Source: Eleusine coracana subsp. coracana
Taxonomy: Eukaryota > Streptophyta > Magnoliopsida > Poales > Poaceae
NCBI GenBank assembly: GCA_032690845.1
Contig: CM064430.1
Coordinates: 45,915,882-45,979,881, forward strand
Direction: 5' to 3'
Length of the DNA stretch: 64,000 nt
Part shown: one piece after another, positions 9,972 to 21,299 of the stretch
How the letters are laid out: each line of letters begins with the position of its first letter
How positions within the stretch are numbered: the stretch's first letter is position 1
Notes under the pieces: model-generated
Told to the model about the DNA's origin: nothing
The model's database searches: none
The model's input: only the letters and a program-made list of their open reading frames with translations
Program-made: the position numbers and the translations under genes

Positions 9972-10675
9972 GAGCATCTGCAGTGGAGATTGATAAATTG
10001 GGCTCTTAAATTTTATTTTGCAAATCTACTTCTAAAATTTGGAAGCCCAAATTGACATCCAACTCTATTTCCTTTGGAACCTACTTGTCAAGAAAAAAAA
10101 AATCAAACTCCCTTTTCTCCATCATGCCGCCGCCTCTGCCGCGAGCTTCTCCGGCCCGTCGCCCCCTCCGTCACGAGTCCTGCCACGAGCTGCTCTCCGC
10201 CGGAACTCTATTCCTAGCCTCCCTCTTCGATGGCCAAGCACAAAGCAAACCGGCCCATGCTAGAGCCTGTTGCGCCCGCAGCCGCCTCGCCTGCGCTCAC
10301 GGCTCGCACCGGAGTTGTTGCGCTCGTGCCCATGCCTACCGCTGGTGCCACCTCATCCCCGACACTTCCGCGCCCAGAGTCAGCGCCGTCTCGTCCTCGG
10401 CACCGCCGCACCCAGAGTCGGCCCGCCTCGTCCCCGGTGCCGCCGCGTTTGGTTCCGTCGACGCTGGATGCGGAGAGTGCGAGAGAGAGAAAGAGGTAGC
10501 AGAGGAGAAAGAAAAAATAAGAAAAATAAGAAAAGATAGGACCCACGGATAGGAGGCTTGCAAATCTAGAAGACTGGAGGAGAGATTTAAAAGGGCATGT
10601 AAAATGAGAGGAAATTTAGAATCACTAGAGTTGGTATTTTTTGTTTCTAATTTTTAAGATAGAAAGTCGATGCTC
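9972..10675. mobile_element. PIF/Harbinger-like non-autonomous element with a GC-rich core
   Basis: The ends GAGCATC and GATGCTC are inverted and flanked by TAA on both sides (9969-9971 and 10676-10678), the 3-bp target duplication typical of PIF/Harbinger. Only about 7 bp of the terminal repeat is perfect. The outer 100 bp on each side is AT-rich, but 10124-10490 is very GC-rich with long open frames in several phases, including 10052-10552. No protein family is recognisable. Captured host sequence is a reasonable explanation. Confidence 0.55.
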
Positions 10676-12528
10676 TAACCATGAATCCCTCCTCCGTTGC
10701 AACCTCAAATTGGCAACCTGAAGACAATCAAAACTCTGGCAACCTGAAACTTCAGACGATCAGAACTTGAAAAATAATCTATAGCTCTGAACAGCAGGTA
10801 CAACTTCGGTGCCAATCTGAACGCTACAAGTCAACGCGCCACACCCAGGCCAGGTGTACTGTTAGTGTCATACAGTGGCACAAAGATCTCCAGTAGTAAA
10901 ATGAAGCAAAATAGGAGCTCTCGCTGAATCGGATTATCGCCTGCAGCTAACCGCGCTTCGATTTCACATAGGTGAAGGGCCCTTCTCTCCACAGTTGACC
11001 AATGGCGTACACCAAAGTCAGCAACTGAACCCAGCAGCACCCTTCCGTTCACGCCGGCACCCCGATGGACGGGCAATGTAACCTTGTCACGACGATGGAC
11101 GGGCAATGTAACCTCGTCACGACGAGGCAGGGCAGGTTAAACCGATGACAATTCTTCAGTTCCACGTCCCTTTCAGCCAGCCGATCCGCTGCGCGATCGC
11201 GTCGATATCGACTTCTGCACGCGGCCACACGACGCGAACGGGATCTCGAGAACGAAGAAGTCGATGGAGGTTGATAAAGCAGATTGGTTGGCCGTTCCCA
11301 CGTAAGCGTGATTCTCGTCTGACGCTTGCTCGAGTACCGTGCGCTCGCAACGGCTGCACGTAGGACGTGACCTTCATCATTTTTCTCGCACGGGCCTGGT
11401 CGACCCGTTGAGACCCTCATCTTTCTCATTCGTTATGTGATCTCAGAATGACATCAGATGGGCCTTCAAGGAATTCGTTTCGATTCATCTGTTGCACGCC
11501 CCTCTCGGTCTTGGTAAACCGACGTCACGCGCCACCCTGGCCACACAGGAGAGCAGCTAGCTATGAAAGCGCAGCCGGCAGCCGCGCGCGCCGAGTGAGT
11601 GCCCCGCCCCAGTGTGCAGTGACTGCCGGCTCGTTTCGTCGCCCGGTCCCCGGGGAGTTTGATGAGGTGGAAGGATCCGGATGTAGTCGGGACGCGGGCG
11701 AGCAGTATAGCAGGGTGGTCGCGACTCGCGATGCTGTACTCTGGCGATGATATCATCACCTCGGTCTCAATCGTCTTGATTCTTTGCTCGCTTGCGTGCA
11801 CGAAGGCCTAAACGCCTAAGGGTGGTCACGGGCGACGAACCGAACAAACGGTATTTGTCCCACGCCCGTCCCGTGATCGATCGATCGGTCCTCCGGTTCC
11901 GGGCTCCACCAGCTGATGATGTATGCAACGCGTAGCCCTTGCGTCACACGGCTGATCGATCATGATGCCCCATTGCACCAAATCCGTTCCGTTCTCCTCC
12001 GTGTCCTTGCACATCGTACATACGAACAATGACAACTGGAGTTTAAGTCGAATTTTCAAATTCAACAAGGATTTTTTTTTCTGAAGCTCATTCAACAAGG
12101 ACCTTGATGCTAGTGTGCTACTTCATTTTCCCTGCTTGAATAGTTGCTAATGAAATGGCCTGACCCAAGGTTAACATAACCGAACCGACCGATGTAACCA
12201 GACAAAGTTCAATTTGGAGAGGAAACGACAGAGAGCTAGGGCTAGTTAATCGGTCAGTTTCGTCGGTTTCTTGATTTATTTTTAAATATATAAATTTAAA
12301 TATACCAGTTTTGATATGGTTAGATTGGTTAACCGATTCGGATAAGAATTTTTAAATTTTTAAATCAAAATCAAGAGTTAATCGATCGACCGACTAGAAA
12401 GATAGCGCAGCAAAGCTGCGCCTGATAGCCCTCCCAGGGATGATGAAATAATAAAAGACAGTTATGTATTAACATCTGGTACTGAAAGTGTAGAGGGTTT
12501 CAAATTATCTTTAGATGCAGCTGCAATT
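10676..12528. other. Intergenic region, mixed composition, no supported gene
   Basis: Open frames at 11049-11429 and 11448-11801 exist on both strands because the DNA is GC-rich. They overlap each other and match no family I recognise. 12240-12400 has GGTTAAC/ATCGATCG-type short inverted repeats. Confidence 0.45.
11063..11122 (+). repeat. 30-bp tandem duplication
   Basis: CGATGGACGGGCAATGTAAC starts at 11063 and again at 11093. The two 30-bp copies differ at one base (CTTG/CTCG). Confidence 0.85.
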
Positions 12529-12557
12529 CCCCCCCCCCCCCCCTCCCCCCCCCCCCC
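12529..12557 (+). repeat. Poly-C tract
   Basis: About 28 cytosines are interrupted once by T. It is a homopolymer and sequencing of its length is likely to be unreliable. Similar tracts occur at 13648-13661 (G) and 21686-21699 (C). Confidence 0.9.
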
Positions 12558-14407
12558 TTTTCCAAGGAGGTAAATACTTATCAAGGGTTCTCCACACATA
12601 TTCATATGCAACTCATAGCTATGTGAAATTAAGAAGAAGAAAAACTAATATTACACAATTTAAGAAGAAATGACTTGATATGTACATTCTACATGAAGTA
12701 TGACATAGGAACATTCTATATTGTCTTATCATTTTTTTTACCAATAGTTGCAGGTCATGTGTTATTGGAAAATAATAGAACGTACTGTAGGTGTTCAATA
12801 CCCTTTTTTTAATTTTTATTTTGTAAGAATTGGAAAACCAATAAGCAGCAGTTGTCACAAATAGATGATATAATAATTGGGGCATGGCCTTTGCTTTATA
12901 ATATACACTTGTGTAAAAGATATAAGGTTATGCAATGAGCAAATATTTGTAATATTTGTTTTTATGCAACCTCTAAATATTGTGAAGGAGCCAAAGTGGG
13001 TGCTAAGACATACCAGAATATTTGTCATAGAGGTATGCAAGAAAATACTAATACATGTAAAAGAATGGCATGACATAGTCATTTACCTGATTTGCTAAAA
13101 AATAACATTGCCATTGTCAATAATGCTGAAAAAAGGAGGAAAGTGTGCATAGAGCTATGAACAAATTTTGCAGTACTGAATCTGTGAACTGGACATTATA
13201 CCAAGGCAGCAGATTGCACACTTTGTAGGCATCTACAGGAAGGTCGAAGCATCAATTTTTGTGAGTGACAAGTTTAGCATGCAGACCTGATAACAAGGAT
13301 GCTCTATCTTTACACTCCAAGGGAATCATAGAGCTACAACCATTTATAATGTCAACCACCAACGAAAATGAGGATTGCTAGCTGTGATATCGTGAAGGCA
13401 CTTGTAGACAGCATCTTGCCTACCAGGCATTTCGTCGAACATGTTGCAAGCAGAAGACATTATGATATAGTATTAGTGGAGCGATCGAGGGAGCTTGCGA
13501 TTACGATGTCAGCTCTGCCTATAATGATGATCTATGACCGTGTGTTCGTGCTGCATCGTCACACCGTCTCAACCTTCATATCCATAAGCTGCGTCAGACA
13601 TCGATGGGTTGTGTGAGAATTGGCGTGGTGCAGGATGGCGAGGGAGGGGGGGGGGGGGGGGTCGCAGTGGCACATCGTGGATGCTCGGCTGGGCAGCTTG
13701 GGCTGCAATGTTGTTCCGACGCAGGCGTGTGTCAGCCGACTAGCTGAGCGAGATCTTTTGGGAGAGGCTAATGGGGCTATTACCACAGCCGATAGGGTGG
13801 ACAGGCAGATGAGCTTGGGCGGCCGGCAGACAAAGATGAGTTGAGCATGAGCAAGGAGAGGAGAAGCTGCACTGCATATGGAGTGGCGTGATGGAACTTG
13901 AAGGCGCATCTTCGAGCAGCAGAAACAGGACCGAGTACTCGATGTAGGAGAAGATGGAAGCATCCGGAGAAGCCTGGATGCGGACGTCAGTGTAGATTAA
14001 TTGTTTTGTATCGAACGGTGAAAATCAACTAATCTTGCAATCCAACGGCTCACACACTAATTGCTGACGTGGAGTGACGTAGGGAAGAGAAATCGCGCCG
14101 ATTTAGATATTAATAAAAGATTAACCAGCCCAGACTGGTTTGCCGGTTACCGGGTTAACCGGCTATGTTAACCCTGGCCTGGCCCACGCTCTCGTGCGTA
14201 GGAGGAAAACGACCCATCCAGATGTTCTTCTGCTATTATCACGGCCTGACCTGTTACCGTTTGGGCTCACAGGCTGTTAGATCGTGCGTTATGGGTCCGG
14301 CTACTTTTTGGGCCCAGCTAACGGCAATTCTCCGTCGATCTGGCCTACTCCAGTCTCCAGGTCCGCTCGATCCACTTCACCTCACTCCACGCCCTCGCCG
14401 GAGAACG
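12558..14407. other. Intergenic region upstream of the TBL gene
   Basis: No supported gene. A GC-rich minus-strand open frame at 13559-13963 has no recognisable domain. 14110-14165 has a run of GGTTAACC-like repeats. 14310-14407 contains a TGGGCCC-type box and the pyrimidine-rich leader of the TBL gene. Confidence 0.4.
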
Positions 14408-17400
14408 ATGCCGCCGCCGGCGAGGACCCCGGCCGCGGGCATGCGGCGGCGCGGCGTCGTCCTCCCCGTCATCCTCCTCCTGCTGACCTTGCTTCTCCTC
14501 CTCCACCGCATGATGTCCTCTTCCCGCCCCCTCCCCGCACTCCGCGAGCCCTCCCACTCCCAGGCCTGCGATTACTCCGATGGCGAGTGGGTGCGCGATG
14601 CCTCCGCGGGGTCCTCGCTCCGCTACGACCACACCTGCAAGGAGATCTTCAAGGGCTGGAACTGCATCGCCAACGGAAAGGTCAACGCCCGCGACATGCT
14701 CCGGTGGCGGTGGAAGCCCTCCTCCCCCTGGTGCGAGCTCCCCCGGCTCGACCCGCTTCGGTTCTTGGAGCTGCACAGGAACACCAACATTGGTTTGTCT
14801 CGCGTCCCAGCTTAGTTTTGAGTGCTGACTGCTTGATAATTTAATTGATGCGATACTTGGTTGTCAAGTAGTGTCAGTAGCAGACTAGCATTTGGTTTGG
14901 GTGCTAGGGTCTTAGGTGTGTTACGTGTAGAATGTGGCGTCCGATGTGTTGTTGCTTGCTCTTTAATTCCTTATTTCCCGAAAGATCATGCACCTTTGTG
15001 GTGCCTGTCTGTTTTGCAGTATGTGGTGGTCTGTTTCTATAATGAAATTTGCTTTGTTGTTGACATGTCAGAGGTGTGTAATTTATGCCCATGTATTTCT
15101 AATGTCTTGATCTGAAGTCATGTTCATGTTTTTGGCCTTGTTCACATGAGGGTTGTGTTTCTCAGTGTTACTCTCTGTTGGATCTAATGTTCCTCGTGTT
15201 GCTTTGTGCCTGTTTCTTCTGATGTAATCTGTGGTTTGCCCACACCATTAATGGCAATGTTCAGGTCGGCTCTCTGGGTCTACCGTAGCGTTCCTAAAAA
15301 AAGGCATGTTCAAGTGTTTCCATTCTTGTGGCACAGTTCTGAGTTGAATTGCAAAAGAATAAAATGATACGGTTTTGTTGCAATCTGTGAACAATTTTAG
15401 GCATCATGTTCTTGTTCACATATTTTTCTGGGTTTGTGTTGTATCTTATGAGCCACTGAGTTTGCCATCCTTTCCTGGTGGGATGATTGTTCTGTTCTTT
15501 GTTGCAGGATTTGTTGGTGATTCATTGAACCGTAATATGTTTGTCTCGTTGGTCTGCATGCTTAGGGGAGTAAGTGGAGATGTTCGCAAATGGCGTCCAG
15601 TTGGTGCGGACCGAGGTTTCACCTTTATACGATATAATCTCACTGTGGCATATCACAGGACAAATCTCTTGGTACGCTATGGTAGGTAAGAAGTGTCATT
15701 TGGATTATAACCCCACATATGGTTGTCTCATATATAGCTTGTTTGTTTTGTTATGTGAATTATCCTTCTGCATCTTGGGAGGTCTTGCTTGCTATTTCAG
15801 ACTCCATGTGTAACTTTAGGGCCATTGAATGCTTCTTCCCCCAGTAAACCATTCATGTTGCTAGTTTTAGGTTACTGCCAAAGACATTCTCTTATCAGCT
15901 CACTATTTTTCTTTTGATTTATCTATGTGATTCCTTGTCCTTTTTGCTATTCCCTATGGTATTTCATAACCTTTTCGCCATTGATAAAAAATCGTATGAC
16001 TCACATTGCAGGTGGTCAGCCAGTTCAAATGGTGGTCCTCTAGAGTCTCTTGGATACAAGCAGGGTTACAGAATTGACGTGGATGTACCTGACCAAACAT
16101 GGACAGATGCATCTAGTTTCCATGATATTCTTATCTTCAACACTGGGCATTGGTATGTGCACGGGGTCATAAACCAGATAAACAGCAATTTATGATGTCG
16201 TGCTGAATTGTCAGCATGCTATGTTTAAAATTATCAGTGTGGTCAGTGAACAGTTCAACTACTTATGCCTCTTTTTTGTTGTGTCTCTTAACTTGACACT
16301 GAACTAGTTTTTATTTTTTGGCAAATTTGTGTTGCTATTCTCAAGTTAAGTTGTTACATTAGACAATAACAAGTATATTGATAGTCTGTACACATGATTT
16401 AATAGGTGCTACTGCTACTGAAATATTTTTCTTACCTTATTAGTGACAGAAGAGACAGTAGCGTTGCGAATTAGTCGATTATCTTATATATTTCAGAGAG
16501 CATTGCTTCGATTGCCTTATATATTTCAGAGAGCATTGCTGTTGGTTGCAACTAGACAGCTTCTGGATGCTTCAGCGAACTATTTCTTGTTGCTAACTAG
16601 ACAAATCAGTGACATAATGAGGACAAACTTATCACCTCTGCCACCCCCTAATTTCCTGAACCTTTTTTCTTATCTAAATGACTTAAAATTTCTATTGTTG
16701 GTCATCTGGCTTACTCTATATACATAGGTGGTGGGCCCCTTCAAAGTTTGATCCAACAGAGTCACCAATGCTGTTTTTTGAGAAGGGGAAACCAATTATA
16801 CCCCCTTTACCTCCACCTGCAGGACTGGATTTGGCTCTTAAACACATGGTATGCAAATAGGCTTTTCTCTGGTTTCTGAAACTTCTTTCTCTATAGTATT
16901 TTTTTCCATGCTTGAACTCGTAGGTAACTCAATCAAGAGTTTGATGCATTGCCATGTGATCGATAGTCTACTTTATTTGTTTACCTTGAATCATTTGTCA
17001 GTTTTTGTTAAAACTTGTCACCATGTGCATTTGATCTGAATGGCCCTCTGTGACCCTTGTATGGCTAAGAGAATGAAAAGTTCGTGTCGACTGATGTACC
17101 TCTATGTGTATCATGGTGGTACTTATCTTTCTCATTGTTCTGATAACTAATTTTCAACAGATAACATTTGTGGACAAAGCCATGAGACCAAATCATGTGA
17201 AATTCTTCCGCACTCAGTCTCCTCGGCATTTTGAAGGTGGTGACTGGAATGAAGGTGGATCTTGCCAACATAACCAACCCTTGTCCTCCAAAGAGGTATT
17301 GAGACTGAAGTGGATTAAATTGCTGAAGTAACAGTATTTTCTTTTCAACTTTTCTTGCATGCTGTCTGTATCTTTGAATATAATGCATATAGTCATGACA

Positions 17401-18344
17401 GTGATCTGTGCAATTTGCTGAAATAATTACCTTTGCTATGTCAAGTGTTATGCGGAAACGGAGCCACAAATGAGCTACAGTATTGCGCGCGGTGCCGCTC
17501 GAACCCGGGTCGGCTAGCAGCCAGCCAGCGCTGCTAGCCACTCGACCCGAGGTCCTTTGGCACCTGTACATCAGAATCAGAGAGATTGCATTCTATTTCC
17601 TATCATAAAGGGATAACAATTGATTATTCTGATTGCATGAATTTGGACGCCATGCTGAATTGCTACAATCATTATCAGTGGCTTACAATCATTTCAAGTA
17701 TAGCTTCATGCCTAAGATAACCAACATTTATATGGTATCTAAAATATTATGATCCAGTGTTTCATGTCATATCACATGCAATCATTGATGTCACGATCTC
17801 ATTGAAAGTTGGCGCCTAGTATATTTCCACCATATCTATGCACTAACTGACAGATGAACTAATCCCATGTTATCAGATTGCATTTACCTTGTTTTGTGTG
17901 ATGTTATTCAGTTGAATGGCTAAATATTTAAGTGTTGCTAACTTGCTATGCTACCACAGTCTGTTCTGTCTTTGTCCAAATTCCAAATATTTACTTATTT
18001 ACTGTCTTACCAAGTTACCATAAATGGTTAATATTCGGCATTTGCTATTTTGAGTCTGCTGATCTATTGAGATCAAACTTGTTTAGGTGGAAGAATTTTT
18101 CTCTCTGGACAATAACGGCACAAATGTGGAAGTGCGCTTGGTAAATCAACACTTGATGAAGGCTCTTGAACAGTCTACTTTCAGAGTTCTGGATATCACT
18201 CGAATGAGCGAATTCAGAGCTGATGCTCATCCTTCAACAACTGGGGGAAAAAGGCATGATGATTGCATGCATTGGTGTTTGCCAGGGCCAACAGATACAT
18301 GGAATGATTTGCTAGCAGCAAATCTTGAGGCAGTTAGGAGCTAG
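14408..18344 (+). CDS. Trichome birefringence-like (TBL) polysaccharide O-acetyltransferase, six exons
   Basis: Exons: 14408-14792, 15508-15685, 16012-16152, 16728-16848, 17161-17295 and 18087-18344. All introns are GT-AG and the phases join to 405 residues. TBL proteins are Golgi type-II membrane proteins that O-acetylate cell-wall polysaccharides such as xylan, mannan or xyloglucan. Visible: a signal anchor of Leu/Val at about residues 14-33; the TBL domain opening CDYSDGEWVRD; the GDS esterase motif GFVGDSLNRN (Ser about 134); FNTGHWWW; and the partner DxxH motif in DDCMHWCLPG (Asp about 379, His about 382), near the C-terminus as expected. FFRTQSPRHFEGGDWNEGG and VLDITRMSEFRADAHP most resemble the TBL12/13/14 group. 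Length is normal. The first ATG in good context after a pyrimidine-rich leader is at 14408; a Met at residue 12 is an alternative. Intron 5 holds a SINE-like insert and intron 3 a small tandem repeat. The substrate cannot be read from the sequence. Confidence 0.93.
16483..16548 (+). repeat. 33-bp tandem duplication in TBL intron 3
   Basis: CTTATATATTTCAGAGAGCA starts at 16483 and again at 16516. It is intronic. Each copy contains a TTTCAG that resembles a splice acceptor, but the coding acceptor is at 16727. Confidence 0.8.
17440..17565 (-). mobile_element. SINE-like insert in TBL intron 5
   Basis: On the minus strand, GTCGAGTGGCTAGCAGCGC resembles an A box and ACCCGGGTTCGAGCGGC about 35 bp later is a good B box. 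The spacing and order are those of a tRNA-derived SINE head. The block is far more GC-rich than the surrounding intron. Exact ends and target duplication were not resolved. Confidence 0.5.
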
Positions 18345-19219
18345 AATGAGAAGAGATTGAAAGGTTGGCTGAGTTCTAACCCTTCTTTTTGGCGATATGA
18401 GTGTGAAGGATCAATTCATTAGAACCATGGAGCTTTGTCCAGACTACCGAGCTGGTAATCATTGCAGCGAACGATAGACCATTCTTTCCACTGACATACT
18501 GGAGTACTGGACCTTGTAAACCTAACCACAGTGAAGAGTGTTGGTAGTATAGAAATGCTAAAATAGGTAGAGTTCACTTTGTTGTTTGAACACTGTTTTG
18601 TTTGAACTAAAGCTAGTTAGGATTTGTTTATAATATAGTTAGTTCATTGTAATGTTTTGGAAACTATTTCAAAGTTTAACTGAGAACACATTCCACTGAA
18701 ATAGTTAATTTTCTGAGGCCTCGTAAATGTCGGTAGCATTCCCTTCCCTGTTCTGTTCTGTGCTGTTCAGGTGTTGTTAGCACCAGAAACATAGCGAAAT
18801 TATTCTGAGGAAATAATTCTAAGCCAATTGCCAATGCGACGATGTAATGTGGCCACAAGCTTTTGACTTCGGTCCTACCACGGCCCAATACGCAATACCA
18901 ATACATGAGCGAGTTGCTCACACGATCTTCCCCGACATGTGAGGGTGAGCCGGTGAGGCTATAACAAAAACTAACGCTGATTTGGTTGACCATCGTTCTT
19001 TATTTGTTGCAAACTGCCCCCTTCTCCCTTCATCTTCAAATGTTTACGATTCTGACAAATGTCATGGACAATTAAGTATAATTTTATTAAACTAGCGCCT
19101 TCCCTACGTGCGAGCCATTGTTATATCGAGGCGTACGTGTTGCTCGTCACGTCGTGTGTTTAAGCTGCTCCTACGTGCTTGCAAGTACGCCCAACCTAGC
19201 TATGAAAACAAGGAGAAGC
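18345..19219 (+). other. TBL 3' UTR and spacer before the peroxidase
   Basis: 18345-18660 is a plausible 3' UTR. An open minus-strand frame at 18676-18993 has no recognisable domain. No other gene is visible. Confidence 0.45.
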
Positions 19220-19226
19220 TATAAAA
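19220..19226 (+). promoter_or_regulatory. TATA box of the peroxidase gene
   Basis: TATAAAA in GAAGC-TATAAAAG lies 95 bp before the ATG at 19321, giving a predicted leader of about 65-70 nt. Confidence 0.65.
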
Positions 19227-19320
19227 GTAACCTGCAGCACAGCAACCTCCAGGTCAATCATCCCTCGCAGGAACAGAAGCCTCAAACCGGCCCTTGCTGC
19301 ACTCTCCAGCGACGAGCAAG

Positions 19321-20573
19321 ATGAGGAAGCCAGCGGCTGTCTGCTTGGTACTCTCCCTGTCATTGTTTGTCCTCCTCCTCGGCGCCCCGGCGTCAGCAAA
19401 TGGCTACGGCGGCGGCGGTGGAGGCAACAACAACGGTGACCACGACCAAGGCTATAACACGCGGCCGGCGTACGAGAAGCCGGTGGACGGCCTGAAGGCC
19501 GACTACTACAGCAAGTCGTGCCCGGAGATGGAGGCCATCGTCCAGAGGGCCGTGAGGAAGGCCGTCGGCAAGGACTACACCCTTGCCCCCAGCCTCATTC
19601 GCCTCTTCTTCCACGACTTTGCCGTCCAGGTGCTTACCAAATTAATAAACCTTTCATATTTATATAGACAGCTCTTTTACCTATTGGTTTTTGCAAAAAG
19701 CATTGTGAATTTTGATTGATTTCCTTTGGCGCGCAAATGAACAACAGGGCACCGACGCGTCCGTGCTGGTTGACGCGCCCGGGAGCGAGAAGTACGCGGA
19801 CGCGAGCAAGACGCTGCGTGGGTTCGACCTGATCGAGGACATCAAGACGGAGCTGGAGAAGAAGTGCAAGCACACGGTATCCTGCGCCGACATCCTCACC
19901 GCCGCCGCCCGCGACGCGTCCACCGCCGTCGGCGTGCCCTACTGGTCGCTCCGGTACGGGCGCAAGGACGGCACCGAGTCACGCGAGGACGAGGCCGACC
20001 GCTACGTTCCCATGGGTGGCGAGAGCGTCACCGACCTCATCGCCTTCTTCCAGTCAAACGGTCTCAACGTCGTCGACCTCGTCGCCCTCTCCGGTAGTTA
20101 ATTTAGCCCGCGCGCACACGGAGCAAAAATCAAAGCTTTATTCCGTTTCGGGTATTGACACACGCATTATTGTTGCAGGAGCTCACACGATCGGGCGCGC
20201 GACGTGCGAGTCGGTGAAGCCGGGCCTGTGCCAGCGCAAGAAGTCCGGCGCGGTGAACGCCCGGTACGCCGACTTCCTGACGCGCAAGTGCGCCGCCGGT
20301 GGGGACGACGAGTACGTGGAGCTCGACGGTGAGACGCCGACGGCGTTCGACAACCGGTACTACAAGAACCTGATGCGCGGGATGGGGCTGCTCCCCAGCG
20401 ACCAGAAGATGCTGCAGGACTCGCGCACGAGCCACTTCGTCACGGCCTTCGCCAACCAGCGGTCCGAGATGTTCACGCACCAGTTCGCACAGTCCATGCG
20501 CCGCCTCAGCGAGGCGCAGGTGCTCACCGGCGACGAGGGTGTCGTCCGCCGCAAATGTTCCGTCCTCGAATAG
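19321..20573 (+). CDS. Class III secretory peroxidase, peroxidase-7-like
   Basis: Exons: 19321-19629, 19748-20093 and 20179-20573, with GT-AG introns, giving 349 residues. Class III peroxidases are haem enzymes of the wall and apoplast that oxidise phenolics with H2O2 or generate reactive oxygen. Visible: a signal peptide (about residues 1-26, a VCLVLSLSLFVLLLGAPASA core); a Gly/Asn-rich spacer; YYSKSCPEMEAIV; the distal haem site APSLIRLFFHDF (Arg about 94, His about 98); VSCADILTAAARD; and the proximal haem site SGAHTIGRATC (His about 221), then FDNRYYKNLMRGMGLLPSDQ. The normal distal HDCFVxGCDAS reads HDFAVQGTDAS, so both cysteines of the C44-C49 disulfide are absent while the other three pairs appear present. 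The paired loss is typical, as I recall, of grass peroxidase-7-like proteins and does not suggest decay. The ATG is the first after the TATA box. The 3' flank is part of a tandem repeat array. Confidence 0.93.
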
Positions 20574-20619
20574 TTTGTTCTCTTGACATATGTATCCGTC
20601 CACTGGTATCAGCAAATGG

Positions 20620-21240
20620 GCGTGCACTTGCATGCATGTTCATTCGGCGAGCTCTCAACAACCTTCCATTTTGGTTTTTTCTGGATCAGATTGAGAAGCA
20701 CGGTTGTGTTTTTTTTTCTTTTTTTCAAAATTTAACTCTTCTTGTTAATCTTTTTCTCTCTGATGGTTGTTCTGTAAGCTATTTGGTCGTATATATATTG
20801 GCCCATCTTATTTGGCTCTGAAACCATGCCTAATCATATTTCTTCATCCTCCCGCATTTGTTAGAACTCTGAGATACTCCCTCCGTCCAACAATATAAGT
20901 ATTTCTAGAGATTTGGGTTTGTCTAACAATATAAGCATTTATAGAGTACGAACGTAATAAATGAGGAGTGTGAACGTAATAAATAAGGTGTGGTTGGATG
21001 AGAGAAATTTTTTATGTGATAAAAGTGAGGGTACGATAGTCTTTTCATCCTATCCTTATTTTGCATTGGGATTCTAGGAATGCTTATATTCTTGGACGGA
21101 GGGAGTATGATAACAAGTAAAATTATAAAAAGAGTAAGCAAAGGATACCACTTGAACATTCCATTCACACTTTATCTTCATCTCCAATGAGTTGATAATG
21201 TTAGTGAGTTTCATCAACAAAATGTTTTTTTAGAAGGAAA
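20620..21240 (+). repeat. Peroxidase 3'-flank repeat, copy X1 (carries a MITE)
   Basis: It shares GCATGCATGTTCATT, GGCTCTCAACAACC-like, TTGGCCCATCTTATTTGGC and a later GATAACA...TATCA stretch with 21715-22050 and 46130-46470. A Stowaway MITE interrupts this copy only. Non-coding, immediately downstream of the peroxidase stop. Confidence 0.75.
20877..21105. mobile_element. Stowaway-type MITE (Tc1/mariner), 229 bp
   Basis: The perfect terminal pair CTCCCTCCGTCCAA / TTGGACGGAGGGAG is flanked by TA on both sides (20875-20876 and 21106-21107). Both the terminus and the TA duplication are diagnostic of grass Stowaway elements. A related 'CTAACAATATAAGCATTTATAG' type internal repeat follows the left end. 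Non-coding. Confidence 0.95.
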
Positions 21241-21299
21241 ATCATGTCCATTACTCATTTGTTTATTGATCGCCACTTCGCTGGCAACATAAGACTAAA

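Noticed and set aside
10052..10552. 166-codon + strand open frame
   Set aside because: It spans the junction of AT-rich transposon end and GC-rich core, and is open in several frames on both strands. No family is recognisable, so it is not listed as a gene.
13559..13963. 134-codon minus-strand open frame
   Set aside because: It crosses a poly-G tract and has no conserved motif; its composition explains it.
14284..14844. Long alternative-frame ORFs over TBL exon 1
   Set aside because: They are shadows of the TBL coding frame, which has GDS and DxxH motifs and consistent splice phases.
18676..18993. 105-codon minus-strand open frame
   Set aside because: No motif or supporting promoter. It lies between the TBL 3' UTR and the peroxidase promoter.
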